Origin: Streptomyces caniscabiei
GTDB lineage: Bacteria > Actinomycetota > Actinomycetes > Streptomycetales > Streptomycetaceae
Direction: 5' to 3'
DNA: 64,000 nucleotides
Assembly: GCF_014930365.1 (NCBI RefSeq)
Contig: NZ_JABXWI010000009.1
Coordinates: 248,001-312,000 of the forward strand
Part shown: one piece after another, positions 8,814 to 17,233 of the stretch
Layout: every line of letters begins with the position of its first letter
How positions within the stretch are numbered: the first letter of the stretch is position 1
Translations under genes and position numbers: made by a program
The notes under the pieces: model-generated
Databases searched by the model: none
The model's input: only the letters and a program-made list of their open reading frames with translations
What the model was told of the DNA's origin: nothing

Positions 8814-9736
8814 GGTGGGGTCAACTCCTTGGCGGGTGCGGGGGAGGGGGAGGCCGGCGGAGGGCTGTCGTGCTTGGGCATGCTCAGCAGGACGCCCACC
8901 GCCAGCACCGTGCCGGACAGCCGCAGCGTCAGCCGCAGCGGATCGTCGGGCAGCGACTCGCCGAACGACAGCGTGCCGAGCACGGCCGTGAACAGGCAGG
9001 TCACCGTCGTGCAGACCGGCACGATCAGCGAGGCCCGGCAGCGCTGGAGCGCCGCCTGCGACATCACCAGACCGAACGCGCCGGTGAACAGCAGGAGATA
9101 CGGGTACGGGGAGCGCAGCAGGCCGACGACCGCGTCCCCGATCCCACCGGTCGTCAGCCGGCTCGACACCCCCTTGATCGCCAGCGAGCTGACGCCGTAC
9201 AGCAGGCCCACGGCCACGCCGTACTCGACGCCCGTGGTCGGCAGCCGGTGCCGGTGCCGGGCGCGCCGCTCGGCGGACCGGTACAGGCCGACGCCCGCCG
9301 CCAGCGCCGGCAGACAGATCGTGAGGACCAGCGCGTACGGCGCCTCGCGGCTGACCGTGTCGGTGCCCTCGTCCAGCGACAGCACCACCATCAGCAGCGC
9401 GGCGAGGATGGCCCCGAGGGCGTACCGCTCCCGGCCCGTCGTCTCCTCCCCGAGCAGCCGCGCCGACAGCAGGACCAGCAGCACCAGGCCCGAGACGAAG
9501 ATGCCCTGCGCGGCGGCGATCGGCAGCGTCCGGTAGACGACCAGCTGGGCGGCGAACCCGGCGGCCAGCGACAGGGAGCCCGCGATCCACAGCGGGCTGC
9601 CGACGACCAGCCGCAGCAGCTTCACCGGCTCGCGGACGGTCACCTGCGGCATCGCGGTGAGGGCTCGTTTCTCCAGGACGAATCCCGTGCTGTACAGCGC
9701 GTTCGCCAACAGGGCCGCGGCCACTCCCCACCACAT
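8810..9736 (-). CDS. EamA/DMT-like integral membrane transporter
   Basis: A 308-residue protein beginning MWWGVAAALLANALYSTGFV, with nine to ten hydrophobic segments in two halves, like drug/metabolite transporter superfamily proteins. The C-terminal tail is Pro/Ser-rich and cytoplasmic-looking. It lies 3 bp after the methyltransferase stop and overlaps the following Trm112-like start. Members of this group move small metabolites or undecaprenyl-linked sugars; the setting favours export of an envelope precursor, which is inference. Confidence 0.8.
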   Translation of the reverse strand: MWWGVAAALLANALYSTGFVLEKRALTAMPQVTVREPVKLLRLVVGSPLWIAGSLSLAAGFAAQLVVYRTLPIAAAQGIFVSGLVLLVLLSARLLGEETTGRERYALGAILAALLMVVLSLDEGTDTVSREAPYALVLTICLPALAAGVGLYRSAERRARHRHRLPTTGVEYGVAVGLLYGVSSLAIKGVSSRLTTGGIGDAVVGLLRSPYPYLLLFTGAFGLVMSQAALQRCRASLIVPVCTTVTCLFTAVLGTLSFGESLPDDPLRLTLRLSGTVLAVGVLLSMPKHDSPPPASPSPAPAKELTPP

Positions 9737-9739
9737 CGG

Positions 9740-10522
9740 CTACGTCCTCCGCGCGTGCAGCAGCAGGATCGACGCCGCCGACGGGGCCGCGCAGACCAGC
9801 CGGTCCAGGGGACGCAGCGGACGCGGTACGCCGTGGAAGGGCGCCCCGCGCAGCCGGACGACCTCGAAGCCGGACGCGGCGACGAACTCCTTGAGCGCGC
9901 GGGCGGTGTAGAGCCGCAGATGGCCCACGACCTCCGTCCCCGGGCGGCCGTGGATGCCGCGCAGGCTCACCTCGGAGAACACCGGCTGCACGCCCGCGAG
10001 GAGCAGGGCGCGGTTGTACCAGGCGGCCAGGTTGGGCGTCGACAGCATCAGATGGCCGCCCGGGCGCAGGACGCGGCGGATCTCGTCGAGGGCCGCGTCC
10101 GGGTCGACGAGGTGCTCGACGACCTCGCTGAACAGCACCGCGTCGGCGGACTCCGACCGCAACGGCAGCCCGCCGTCCGCCAGTTCGCCGCGGATCGCGT
10201 ACGGGATCCGGGTGCGGGCGCGGCGGAGGGCGTCCTGGGACCAGTCGACGCCGATGATGCGGTGGCCGGGGAGCAGGGGCGCGGCGGTGGCCGCGGCCGT
10301 GCCGTCGCCGCAGCCGATGTCGAGGATCGTGCGGGGGCCGGTGCGGGCCGCCGGGCCCAGCGCGGCCGCGAGCATGCGGGCCTGGGCGAGGCTGCGGGGG
10401 GTGCCGGAGGCGACCGGGACGGCCGGGTCCTCGTAGAAGTCGCGAAGTCCCCCGCTCCGGGCGGCTGTTGTCGTGGGGGCGGATGTCGTGGTGGACGTGG
10501 TGGTGGACTTGGTGGTCGGCAT
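9740..10522 (-). CDS. class I SAM-dependent methyltransferase
   Basis: A 260-residue enzyme; ATG 10522 overlaps the preceding TGA by one base. After a Ser/Thr-rich N-terminus comes motif I (TILDIGCGDGTAAA), then the acidic strand (IIGVDWS), and ADAVLFSEVVEHLVDPDAAL (motif II/post-II), ending a typical Rossmann methyltransferase of the Methyltransf_11 type. Substrate unknown; it is one of three methyltransferases in the operon. Confidence 0.88.
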   Translation of the reverse strand: MPTTKSTTTSTTTSAPTTTAARSGGLRDFYEDPAVPVASGTPRSLAQARMLAAALGPAARTGPRTILDIGCGDGTAAATAAPLLPGHRIIGVDWSQDALRRARTRIPYAIRGELADGGLPLRSESADAVLFSEVVEHLVDPDAALDEIRRVLRPGGHLMLSTPNLAAWYNRALLLAGVQPVFSEVSLRGIHGRPGTEVVGHLRLYTARALKEFVAASGFEVVRLRGAPFHGVPRPLRPLDRLVCAAPSAASILLLHARRT

Positions 10523-11949
10523 CACTCGATGTCCTCTTCCGTCGCGTGCAGATAGTGCTCGAAGAGGTCGCGGAGGTGGGCGCCGTCGCCGTGGCTGAGC
10601 AGGGCCCGGGACCAGCGCAGCGCCAGGTGCAGGCGGCCCGCCGTCGAGGCGGTCGTGACGGTGAGACCGCGGGGCATACGGGCGGGGGCCGAGAACCAGA
10701 CGGCGTGCGCGCGGCCGGCCTCCTCGCCGAAGTCCAGCGAGTACGGGACGCGGCCGATGTTGCTGAGCAGGGTGGTCGACGTCCACGGCGCGGCCGCGCG
10801 GCGCAGGCCCCGGGTGAGGGCGGCGCGCCAGGACACCGGGACGACCGGGGCGGTCAACAGGGAGGCGCCGTGGCCGAGTTGGGGGCGGGGGAGGGACTTC
10901 AGGGCGCGGGTGCGGTCGGCCGTGCGGCGCAGGAGTACGGCGAGCGGGGTGGCGTCCGGTCGCAACTCCTCCGGTGAGAAGGGGACTTCGACCAGGCGGG
11001 TGCCGTTGCCTATCGGCATGTCCGTGTCCCGCGTGCGGTCGTCCACCGGCATGGTGATGCGGAGGGGGCGGGGGCGGGCGCCGTGCTCCCGGTTCCAGTG
11101 GGCGAGCATCAGGGCCGTGGTGACCATGAGCTGGTCGTTCACGGTGTACGGGGCGGACTTCGGGCGGCGGGGGACGGGCAGCTCGGTGACGAGCAGGCCG
11201 TTGCCGGGGGAGGGCTCGGGGGTGCCGGGGGCGACGCGGGCGGGGCGGGCCCAGTTGGAGGGGGGCGCGGTCTCGGCCGGGGGTGGTGCGTCCTGGGTGG
11301 GGGTGGGGCGGACGGGTGGGGCGGTGGGGGCGTTGTCCTGACCGCCGTAGAGCTGCGCGGCGGTGGCGAGGATACGGAGGCAGGCGGGGCCGTCCAGGGC
11401 GGTGTGGTTGATGGTGAGGAAGAGGACGGTGCCGGGGTTTTTGGGCGGTGTGGGGGTGTGGGAGGCGGCTGGTGTTGGGTGGGGTGGGGTGTGGTGGGGT
11501 GCCGTCAGGCCGACCGCGTCCGAGGCCTCGCTGCCGACCGCCGGGCCCGCGCCCTCCACCACCTCCAGGCGGATCGGTGGGGAGAGGGTCAGCGGCGGGG
11601 CCTCCATCAGGGCCCGCGTCCGGGCGTCCCGCAGCGCGTGTGGGCCGGCCGGCAGGAAGGTCACCACCTCGACCTCCGGCTCCTCCGTCAGCTCCCACTC
11701 GTAGCGGCGCCGGTACCAGTGCCCCGGGGCCTCGCGCATCAGGATGCGGGGGTGGTGGCGCAGCGCGGCCGTGAAGGCGGTGCGGAGGCGGTCGGGGTCG
11801 AGCCGGCCGGGGAGGTGGACCTCGATGTGGACGGTCTCGGGCTCCTTCTCCTGGTGGCAGTGGCGGGACACCTCGTCCACCACCGGGAAGGGGATCCGCA
11901 CGGGCCCCGGCGCGGCGTCGTCCCGCGCGGGCCGGTCCAGCGCCGTCAT
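10522..11949 (-). CDS. condensation-fold (CoA-dependent-type) acyltransferase
   Basis: A 475-residue protein starting at ATG 11949, overlapping the stop of the AftD-like gene (ATGA). It reads as a stand-alone condensation-domain relative: the HHxxxDG active-site motif appears as NHTALDG near residue 180, with the catalytic second His kept and the first changed to Asn, and there are later DFG-like (SLDFGEEAG) and SNIGRVPYS segments. A low-complexity Thr/Pro/His stretch lies about residues 150-170. Such proteins (PapA-like, wax-ester-synthase-like) acylate sugars or lipids. In this operon it may acylate the glycan. Confidence 0.75.
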   Translation of the reverse strand: MTALDRPARDDAAPGPVRIPFPVVDEVSRHCHQEKEPETVHIEVHLPGRLDPDRLRTAFTAALRHHPRILMREAPGHWYRRRYEWELTEEPEVEVVTFLPAGPHALRDARTRALMEAPPLTLSPPIRLEVVEGAGPAVGSEASDAVGLTAPHHTPPHPTPAASHTPTPPKNPGTVLFLTINHTALDGPACLRILATAAQLYGGQDNAPTAPPVRPTPTQDAPPPAETAPPSNWARPARVAPGTPEPSPGNGLLVTELPVPRRPKSAPYTVNDQLMVTTALMLAHWNREHGARPRPLRITMPVDDRTRDTDMPIGNGTRLVEVPFSPEELRPDATPLAVLLRRTADRTRALKSLPRPQLGHGASLLTAPVVPVSWRAALTRGLRRAAAPWTSTTLLSNIGRVPYSLDFGEEAGRAHAVWFSAPARMPRGLTVTTASTAGRLHLALRWSRALLSHGDGAHLRDLFEHYLHATEEDIE

Positions 11950-14900
11950 CCCGGCTCCCCCCTTCCCGTATCGCCGTGCCCGGTACCGTCGACCCCCCTG
12001 CCGTCCCCGTCCTCCACCGGTGTCGTGTTCGGCCTCGGCTTGGTGAGGGGGATGCGGCGGGTCGGGGTGTCAGGGTCTTCTCGCGGGGCGCCCGGGCCGC
12101 GTGCCGAGATCGTCGGGCTCGCGACCTGGCCGCCGCCTCCGGCTCCCGCGCCGCCCGGCCCGCCGTTCAGCGTCCTGCCGAACCGTCGCCGCTGCGGCAG
12201 CGGCGCCGTCGGCGCCTCCGCCCCCGGCGGCCGCTCGAACTCCCTTGTGGCGCGGGGCCGTTCGGGCGCGGCCGCGACATCGGCGCCCACGCTCACCAGC
12301 GCCGCGAACAGGCCGATCAGCGCGAGGAGTTGGGCCACGTGTCCGAACGCGCCCTCGTCCGCGGCCACCGGCTCCCCCGCTCCGAACGCGGCCGCGACCC
12401 CCGCACCGGCCAGCGCGAGGAACGCGATCGGCACGAGCAGGGTGTGCCGTTTCCAGGCGAGGAGGGCCAGCAGCGGGACGAGGAGGGCGAAGAAGCCCGC
12501 GATCACGATGCCGACGAGGGTGAGCGCGATCGTGCCGAGCCAGAGGCCGGGGCCAGGCGGCGTCGGCTGCGGCTCGTCCGGGTTGGGCTCCTGGCGGCGC
12601 CAGAGGGCCAGCCCGATCAGGGCCACCAGGGCGACGCCCGCGCCGATCAGCCCCGCCTCGTACGTCACGGACGGCTCGTACGACAGCTTGACCGTGCCGC
12701 CCGCGCCGCCGGGGACGCGCCAGCCCTGCTGCCAGCCGTCGAGCCTGACCGGGGTCAGCTCGCGGCCGTTCAGCGTGGCCTTCCAGCCGTCGTTGAAGTT
12801 CTCGTACGTCGTCAGGTAGGAGGCCGCGCCGTCGCCGACGGTGACCGCGCGGCGGTCGCCGAGCCAGTCCCGTATGCCCAGGTCCCGTCCGGAGACGGCG
12901 GGTTCGGTGACCGTGCCCCGGGTGAGGGTCACGGCCGTGACGGCCAGCGCGCCCGAGTCCTCGGACTCGAAGGTGTGCCGGTCGGCGGCGTCCAGCTCCA
13001 ACCCGCCGCCCGCACGGCCGTCCTGGCAGAGCGTCAGGTCGACCGGCCTGCGGTCCACCAGGTCCCGTACGGTCCCTCGGGCGCTCGTCTCGTACAGCGT
13101 CCCGTCGACCTCGACCGTCGGACCCTCGCCGCACGGCAGCTCGAAGTCCCGGGTGGGGGCGGGCTGCGGCGTGCGGTACTGGTCGAGGGCCGGGACGTAC
13201 GCCTCCGTGAGCCCGACCGGGAGTTGCAGGTCGTCGTCGGCGACGGGGTTGTGGACGGTCATCGGGGCCGTCTCGGTGACGGTGATGTCGAGCTGGTCGG
13301 TGTTGATCGGGTCGAAGCGGACCCAGCCGTTCTCGTCGACGGCGGCGATCACGGCCCCGTCCGGGGAGCTGATCTCGACCTGGGTCGGCCGGGCCGACAG
13401 TCCGCCCGCCGGGGCCAGGACGAGCGAGCCGACCGGCCACTTGTCCTTCCAGCTGAGGTGGATCGTCGGCTCGTCGCCCGCGATCCACGCCGTGGTCAGG
13501 TCGCCGTCGGTGAGGTTGCGGGGCGACAGCCCGGCGCCGAGCGAGGCGGTGGAGTCGGCGGTCGCCGTCATCCGGGTCTGCTGGTCGGGAGCCACCTCGT
13601 ACAGCAGCTTGTCCAACTCGTCGCCCGGCACGGGGACGGCCGTCGCCTTCATCTCGTACGTGCCCGCCGTGCCCGTGGCGAAGGTGCGGTGCAGGCCGGG
13701 CTCGGTGCCCGTGGGGGACAGGCCGGTCGGGTCGGCGGCCCGCGCCAGCGAGATCATCTCGGCCGAGGCGGCCGTGCCCTCGGGGCCCTGGGCGTCGGTC
13801 GGCAGCCGCAGCATCCGGGTGACCTTGACGCCGGGCAGGTCGATCTCGGCGAAGCCCGCGCCGACGAGACCGGTGTGCCGCTCCGCCGAGTCGAGAATCG
13901 TGATCTTCAGCCAACGTGTCTCGCCGGGGCGGGCGTCGACGGTCTGCGTGGAGCCGTCCGGCTGGAGGTTCGTGGAGCGCGAGCCCCGCTCGGTCTCCAC
14001 CTTGATCCGGGTCGGCGCCGACCGCACCCCGTCCTGCGGCAGCGGCGTGACCTCGAAGGTCTCCGGGATGTCCTGCCCGCCGTCGAAGTCGATCCGCAGC
14101 CACTGCCCGTTCGCCGACCCGGCCGCGCCCTCCGCCCAGGCGGTGTCCCGGTCGCCGTCGAAGGCGTTCACCGGGTCGTACTGCGGCAGATGGAAGAGCC
14201 AGTTGCCGCTGGTGGACGCCGTCACCGACTTGGCGCCGCGCAGCTCGGCCACCGTCTGGTGGTCGAGCCCCGTCACCGGCAGGATCTGCTTCGGCTTCGC
14301 ACCGGCGTCCTGCACGCTCCCGCTCGGGTTCCGCTCGTCAGCCGTATACGTGTACGACGTGTTGGCGTTGACCAGGCCGAACCGGGTGTCCGCCCGGCGC
14401 AGCCCGTCACCGATCACCTGGACGGCCGGGGTGCCGAGGCCGGGATGGTTGTCGCCGGTCAGCACGGTGGCCCTCTCGCGCAGCTCCGGGTCCGCGGCCA
14501 GCGGCAGCAGCGACTCGGGCCCGCCGGAGACGACGGCCGTGTCCGCGATCGCCTTCAGCCCGGCCTGACCGGGGCGCGGCACGTCGTCGGCGGGCCGGTA
14601 GATCTCCACGGCCCGCTGCCGCGCGTACAGTCCCTCGACCTGGAGCGGGGTGCCCTCGGTGATCCGTCCGCCGGTCATCACCGGTCCGAGCCCGGTGACC
14701 CGCTCGTACCCCGACTGCTCCAGGGTCCGCTTCACGGTCGTGGTCGGCACGGCACCGATCTGGTCGGGGTCCAGGTCGTTGCGGACGACGACGTAGTAGA
14801 GGCCGGCTCGGCTCAAGTAGTCGGCCAGTCCCGGCACTTCGGCGCCCGTGAGCAGCGCCTGCTCGACGGCGTCCATCGCGCGCCGGTTGCCGGGCGTGCC

Positions 14901-16403
14901 GAAGGGGACGTAGTCGCGCTGCGCCCAGCGGGACTCGGCGAGCACGTCGAGGGGCTGGTCGACGGTGGTGCCCCAGGTGTGGATGCCGTGCGCGGTGGCC
15001 GGCACGACCAGGGCCCGCGAGTCCGGCGAGTACTTCTCCAGCCAGTCGGCCGTCGCCTGCCAGTACTTGGGCAGTTCCCGGAACGAACCGGGCTGCAGCA
15101 CCGACCCGTTGAGGTACGGCCACAGCAGCCCGGGGACGACGAGCACGGCGGCGACCAGCGGCGCGAACCGGCGCCCCCGCACCGGGCGGGCCCCGCGCGC
15201 CTGCGCGGCCACGCCCACCAGATGCGCGAGGCCCAGCACGAGCGCCAGCGCCAGCCCGGTCTGGAACTTGTAGATGTTCCGGAAGGGCGCGAGGCCCCCG
15301 TTCAGCCAGTCCTGGACCACGCCGTGGAAGGGCGCCCCGAACACACCGCCGTACCCGGCGAGCGTGATCAGCGCGACGACCAGCACGGTCAGCACCAGCC
15401 ACCGGCGCTCGGGCATGTCCCGACGCGCGAGCCCGGCCAGACCCAGCCCCGCCGCCAGCGCCGACGACAGGATCACGAGCACGGAGGCGGCGACGGACCA
15501 GCCGGCCGGCAGCCAGGGCTCGCCGAAGTTCAGATACGCCACCCAGTTCCCGGCGCCCCGCAGCGCCTCGGTCGCCGACATGGTGGCCGTCGTGGTCTGC
15601 GAACTCTCCACGTACGGAAGGAAGTTCTCGCCGTAGAAACCGAGCAGCAGCAGGGGGACCACCCACCAGGCGGTCGCCAGGATCACCCCCGGCACCCACC
15701 AGGCGATCAGTCTCCGCTGTCTGGGCCCCGGTGTCCGGGTGAGCAGATACAGCCCGACGGGCAGCAGCGAGGCCAGGGTCGCGGAGGCGTTGACACCGCC
15801 CATGAAGGGGATGACCAGCGCCGACCGCAGGGCCGCCACCCGCGCGCTGTACCGCTCGTTCGTCAGCGGCAGCAGCACCCACGGCAGGAACGCCCCCGGC
15901 AGCGCGGCGGCCGAGGTCGACCCCACGACCGTGGTGAACACCGGCCACAGCGCATAGGCCCCGGCGGCCAGCAGCCGCGACGCGGAACTCCCGACCCCGA
16001 GCCGCTCCGCCAGCCGCAGCGCGCCCCAGAAAGCCACCGACACGATCAGCGACAGCCACAGCCGCTCCGCCAGCCACACCGGCAGCGCGACCAGATCGGT
16101 CAGCCCGTAGTACGGCAGCATCGGCCACAGATAACCGACGTACTGGTCCGCGATGCCGCCGAACCCGCCCCGGTCGTGCCACAGCTGGCCGAGGTCGGAG
16201 ACGAACTGCCAGGGGTCGGTGGTGACCCCGAGCTTGGTGTCGAAGGTCTGCCGCCCCGGCTGCGCCGCGACCAGCAGCACGAACACCACGGCCCAGAACC
16301 CCAGCAGCCAGCGCCGCGACCGAGGGCCCTCAGGAGGGGGTCCCTCGGTCGTGCCCGGCGGCCGTACCGGCGCGGGAGGTGGAGCCTGGACCGTGCTCGT
16401 CAT
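11946..16403 (-). CDS. AftD-like alpha-(1->3)-arabinofuranosyltransferase family protein
   Basis: A 1485-residue membrane protein; ATG 16403 forms an ATGA overlap with the previous gene (GTG 16412 is possible). The N-terminal third has about eleven membrane segments of a GT-C glycosyltransferase, with Asp residues in the first external loop (TFDTKLGVTTDPWQFV, about 56-71) and the diagnostic PFRNIYKFQTG (about 376-386). The middle is extracytoplasmic and includes discoidin-like (F5/8C) carbohydrate-binding modules (FDGDRDTAWAEG; LTDGDLTTAWIAGD). Four or five membrane helices and an Arg/Pro-rich tail end the protein. In mycobacteria AftD adds branching arabinofuranose to arabinogalactan/lipoarabinomannan; Streptomyces lacks that polymer, so donor or acceptor must differ. 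Confidence 0.88.
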   Translation of the reverse strand: MTSTVQAPPPAPVRPPGTTEGPPPEGPRSRRWLLGFWAVVFVLLVAAQPGRQTFDTKLGVTTDPWQFVSDLGQLWHDRGGFGGIADQYVGYLWPMLPYYGLTDLVALPVWLAERLWLSLIVSVAFWGALRLAERLGVGSSASRLLAAGAYALWPVFTTVVGSTSAAALPGAFLPWVLLPLTNERYSARVAALRSALVIPFMGGVNASATLASLLPVGLYLLTRTPGPRQRRLIAWWVPGVILATAWWVVPLLLLGFYGENFLPYVESSQTTTATMSATEALRGAGNWVAYLNFGEPWLPAGWSVAASVLVILSSALAAGLGLAGLARRDMPERRWLVLTVLVVALITLAGYGGVFGAPFHGVVQDWLNGGLAPFRNIYKFQTGLALALVLGLAHLVGVAAQARGARPVRGRRFAPLVAAVLVVPGLLWPYLNGSVLQPGSFRELPKYWQATADWLEKYSPDSRALVVPATAHGIHTWGTTVDQPLDVLAESRWAQRDYVPFGTPGNRRAMDAVEQALLTGAEVPGLADYLSRAGLYYVVVRNDLDPDQIGAVPTTTVKRTLEQSGYERVTGLGPVMTGGRITEGTPLQVEGLYARQRAVEIYRPADDVPRPGQAGLKAIADTAVVSGGPESLLPLAADPELRERATVLTGDNHPGLGTPAVQVIGDGLRRADTRFGLVNANTSYTYTADERNPSGSVQDAGAKPKQILPVTGLDHQTVAELRGAKSVTASTSGNWLFHLPQYDPVNAFDGDRDTAWAEGAAGSANGQWLRIDFDGGQDIPETFEVTPLPQDGVRSAPTRIKVETERGSRSTNLQPDGSTQTVDARPGETRWLKITILDSAERHTGLVGAGFAEIDLPGVKVTRMLRLPTDAQGPEGTAASAEMISLARAADPTGLSPTGTEPGLHRTFATGTAGTYEMKATAVPVPGDELDKLLYEVAPDQQTRMTATADSTASLGAGLSPRNLTDGDLTTAWIAGDEPTIHLSWKDKWPVGSLVLAPAGGLSARPTQVEISSPDGAVIAAVDENGWVRFDPINTDQLDITVTETAPMTVHNPVADDDLQLPVGLTEAYVPALDQYRTPQPAPTRDFELPCGEGPTVEVDGTLYETSARGTVRDLVDRRPVDLTLCQDGRAGGGLELDAADRHTFESEDSGALAVTAVTLTRGTVTEPAVSGRDLGIRDWLGDRRAVTVGDGAASYLTTYENFNDGWKATLNGRELTPVRLDGWQQGWRVPGGAGGTVKLSYEPSVTYEAGLIGAGVALVALIGLALWRRQEPNPDEPQPTPPGPGLWLGTIALTLVGIVIAGFFALLVPLLALLAWKRHTLLVPIAFLALAGAGVAAAFGAGEPVAADEGAFGHVAQLLALIGLFAALVSVGADVAAAPERPRATREFERPPGAEAPTAPLPQRRRFGRTLNGGPGGAGAGGGGQVASPTISARGPGAPREDPDTPTRRIPLTKPRPNTTPVEDGDGRGVDGTGHGDTGRGEPG

Positions 16404-17233
16404 GGTGGACACCGCCGGAGGATGAGGAGGAGGTTCCAGGTGGCGAACTCACGCAGGACCGGCGCCTTCACGACGGTCTCCGCGAGGAACGGCCAGTAGC
16501 GGGAGCGCGCCGACACGACCGTGACGTCGTCCCGGTCGCGCACCTGCCGCAGAGTGCGTCCGATGTGCACGGCGAAGAGGTTCTCGCCGAGGGTGTGCTT
16601 GGCGTCCTTACCCGTACGGCGCCGATAGCGGGCCCGCGCCCGCTCCGCCCCCAGGTAGTGCCAGGGCGCCCACTCGTGCCCGCCCCACGGGGACAGCCAG
16701 TTCGTGAACGAGACGTAGATCAGCCCGCCGGGCCGGGTGACCCGGACCAGCTCACTGATGAAGGTCGGCGGATCGGCGACGTGCTCCAGCACGTTGGAGG
16801 TGAAGGTGACGTCGGCGACCCCGTCGGCGAGGGGCAGCAGATACCCGTCGGCGACGACGGCCCCGTCCGGCGGCTTCGTCCCCAACTCCCGTAGGTCCGG
16901 CTCGAAGAGAAAGGCCTGCGCCCCGCGCCGCCGGAACTCCTCGGTGAAGTACCCGCTCCCGCCGCCGACATCGACCACGGTCAGCCCGTCGACGGGCCCG
17001 CCCCCGTACGCCTCGACCTGATCGACGGCGTCCCGGGCGAGCAGGGAGTAGCAGTACTCGGGATCGTCCTGCTCCCGCATGAAGGCCCGGAAGAGGGACA
17101 CCGAGCGTCGCAGCGAGGGGTCGCCATAGGGGCGCGGGGCTGTGACATGTGCGGCTCCGCCGCGTGGGCGCGACCAGCCACGAACAACCCGCGGTCGCCG
17201 ACGGTCGGTCGAGGCACCCCATTTGGCGCTCAA
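16400..17233 (-). CDS. class I SAM-dependent methyltransferase, start uncertain
   Basis: The core has motif I VVDVGGGSGYFTEEF, an acidic strand (LFEPDLREL) and FTSNVLEHVADPPTFI, ending NLLLILRRCPP. Start choice is hard: the first in-frame GTG (17101) would give 233 residues but cuts into what looks like conserved N-terminus (RPYGDPSLRRS). The only other start before the upstream stop is TTG 17233, which makes a TTGA overlap like others in this operon and gives 277 residues. The extra segment (about 17126-17200) coincides with a dispersed Streptomyces repeat, so part of the N-terminus may derive from that insertion. Role: probably methylation of a glycan or lipid. Confidence 0.75.
   Translation of the reverse strand: MSAKWGASTDRRRPRVVRGWSRPRGGAAHVTAPRPYGDPSLRRSVSLFRAFMREQDDPEYCYSLLARDAVDQVEAYGGGPVDGLTVVDVGGGSGYFTEEFRRRGAQAFLFEPDLRELGTKPPDGAVVADGYLLPLADGVADVTFTSNVLEHVADPPTFISELVRVTRPGGLIYVSFTNWLSPWGGHEWAPWHYLGAERARARYRRRTGKDAKHTLGENLFAVHIGRTLRQVRDRDDVTVVSARSRYWPFLAETVVKAPVLREFATWNLLLILRRCPP
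17126..17200. repeat. dispersed GC-rich repeat (GGGGCGCGGGG type)
   Basis: The segment beginning TAGGGGCGCGGGGCTGTGAC and continuing with GCGGCTCCGCCGCG and GCGCGACCAGCCACG is of the same kind as the AGGGGCGCGGGGAACTGCGC segments at 21338 and 26153. These short elements occur between genes in many Streptomyces genomes. Here it lies inside or across the N-terminal coding part of the methyltransferase gene. Confidence 0.6.

Noticed and set aside
11976..16499. 1507-codon open frame opposite the AftD-like gene
   Set aside because: Arg/Gly/Val-biased antisense translation with no domains; the minus-strand protein explains the DNA.
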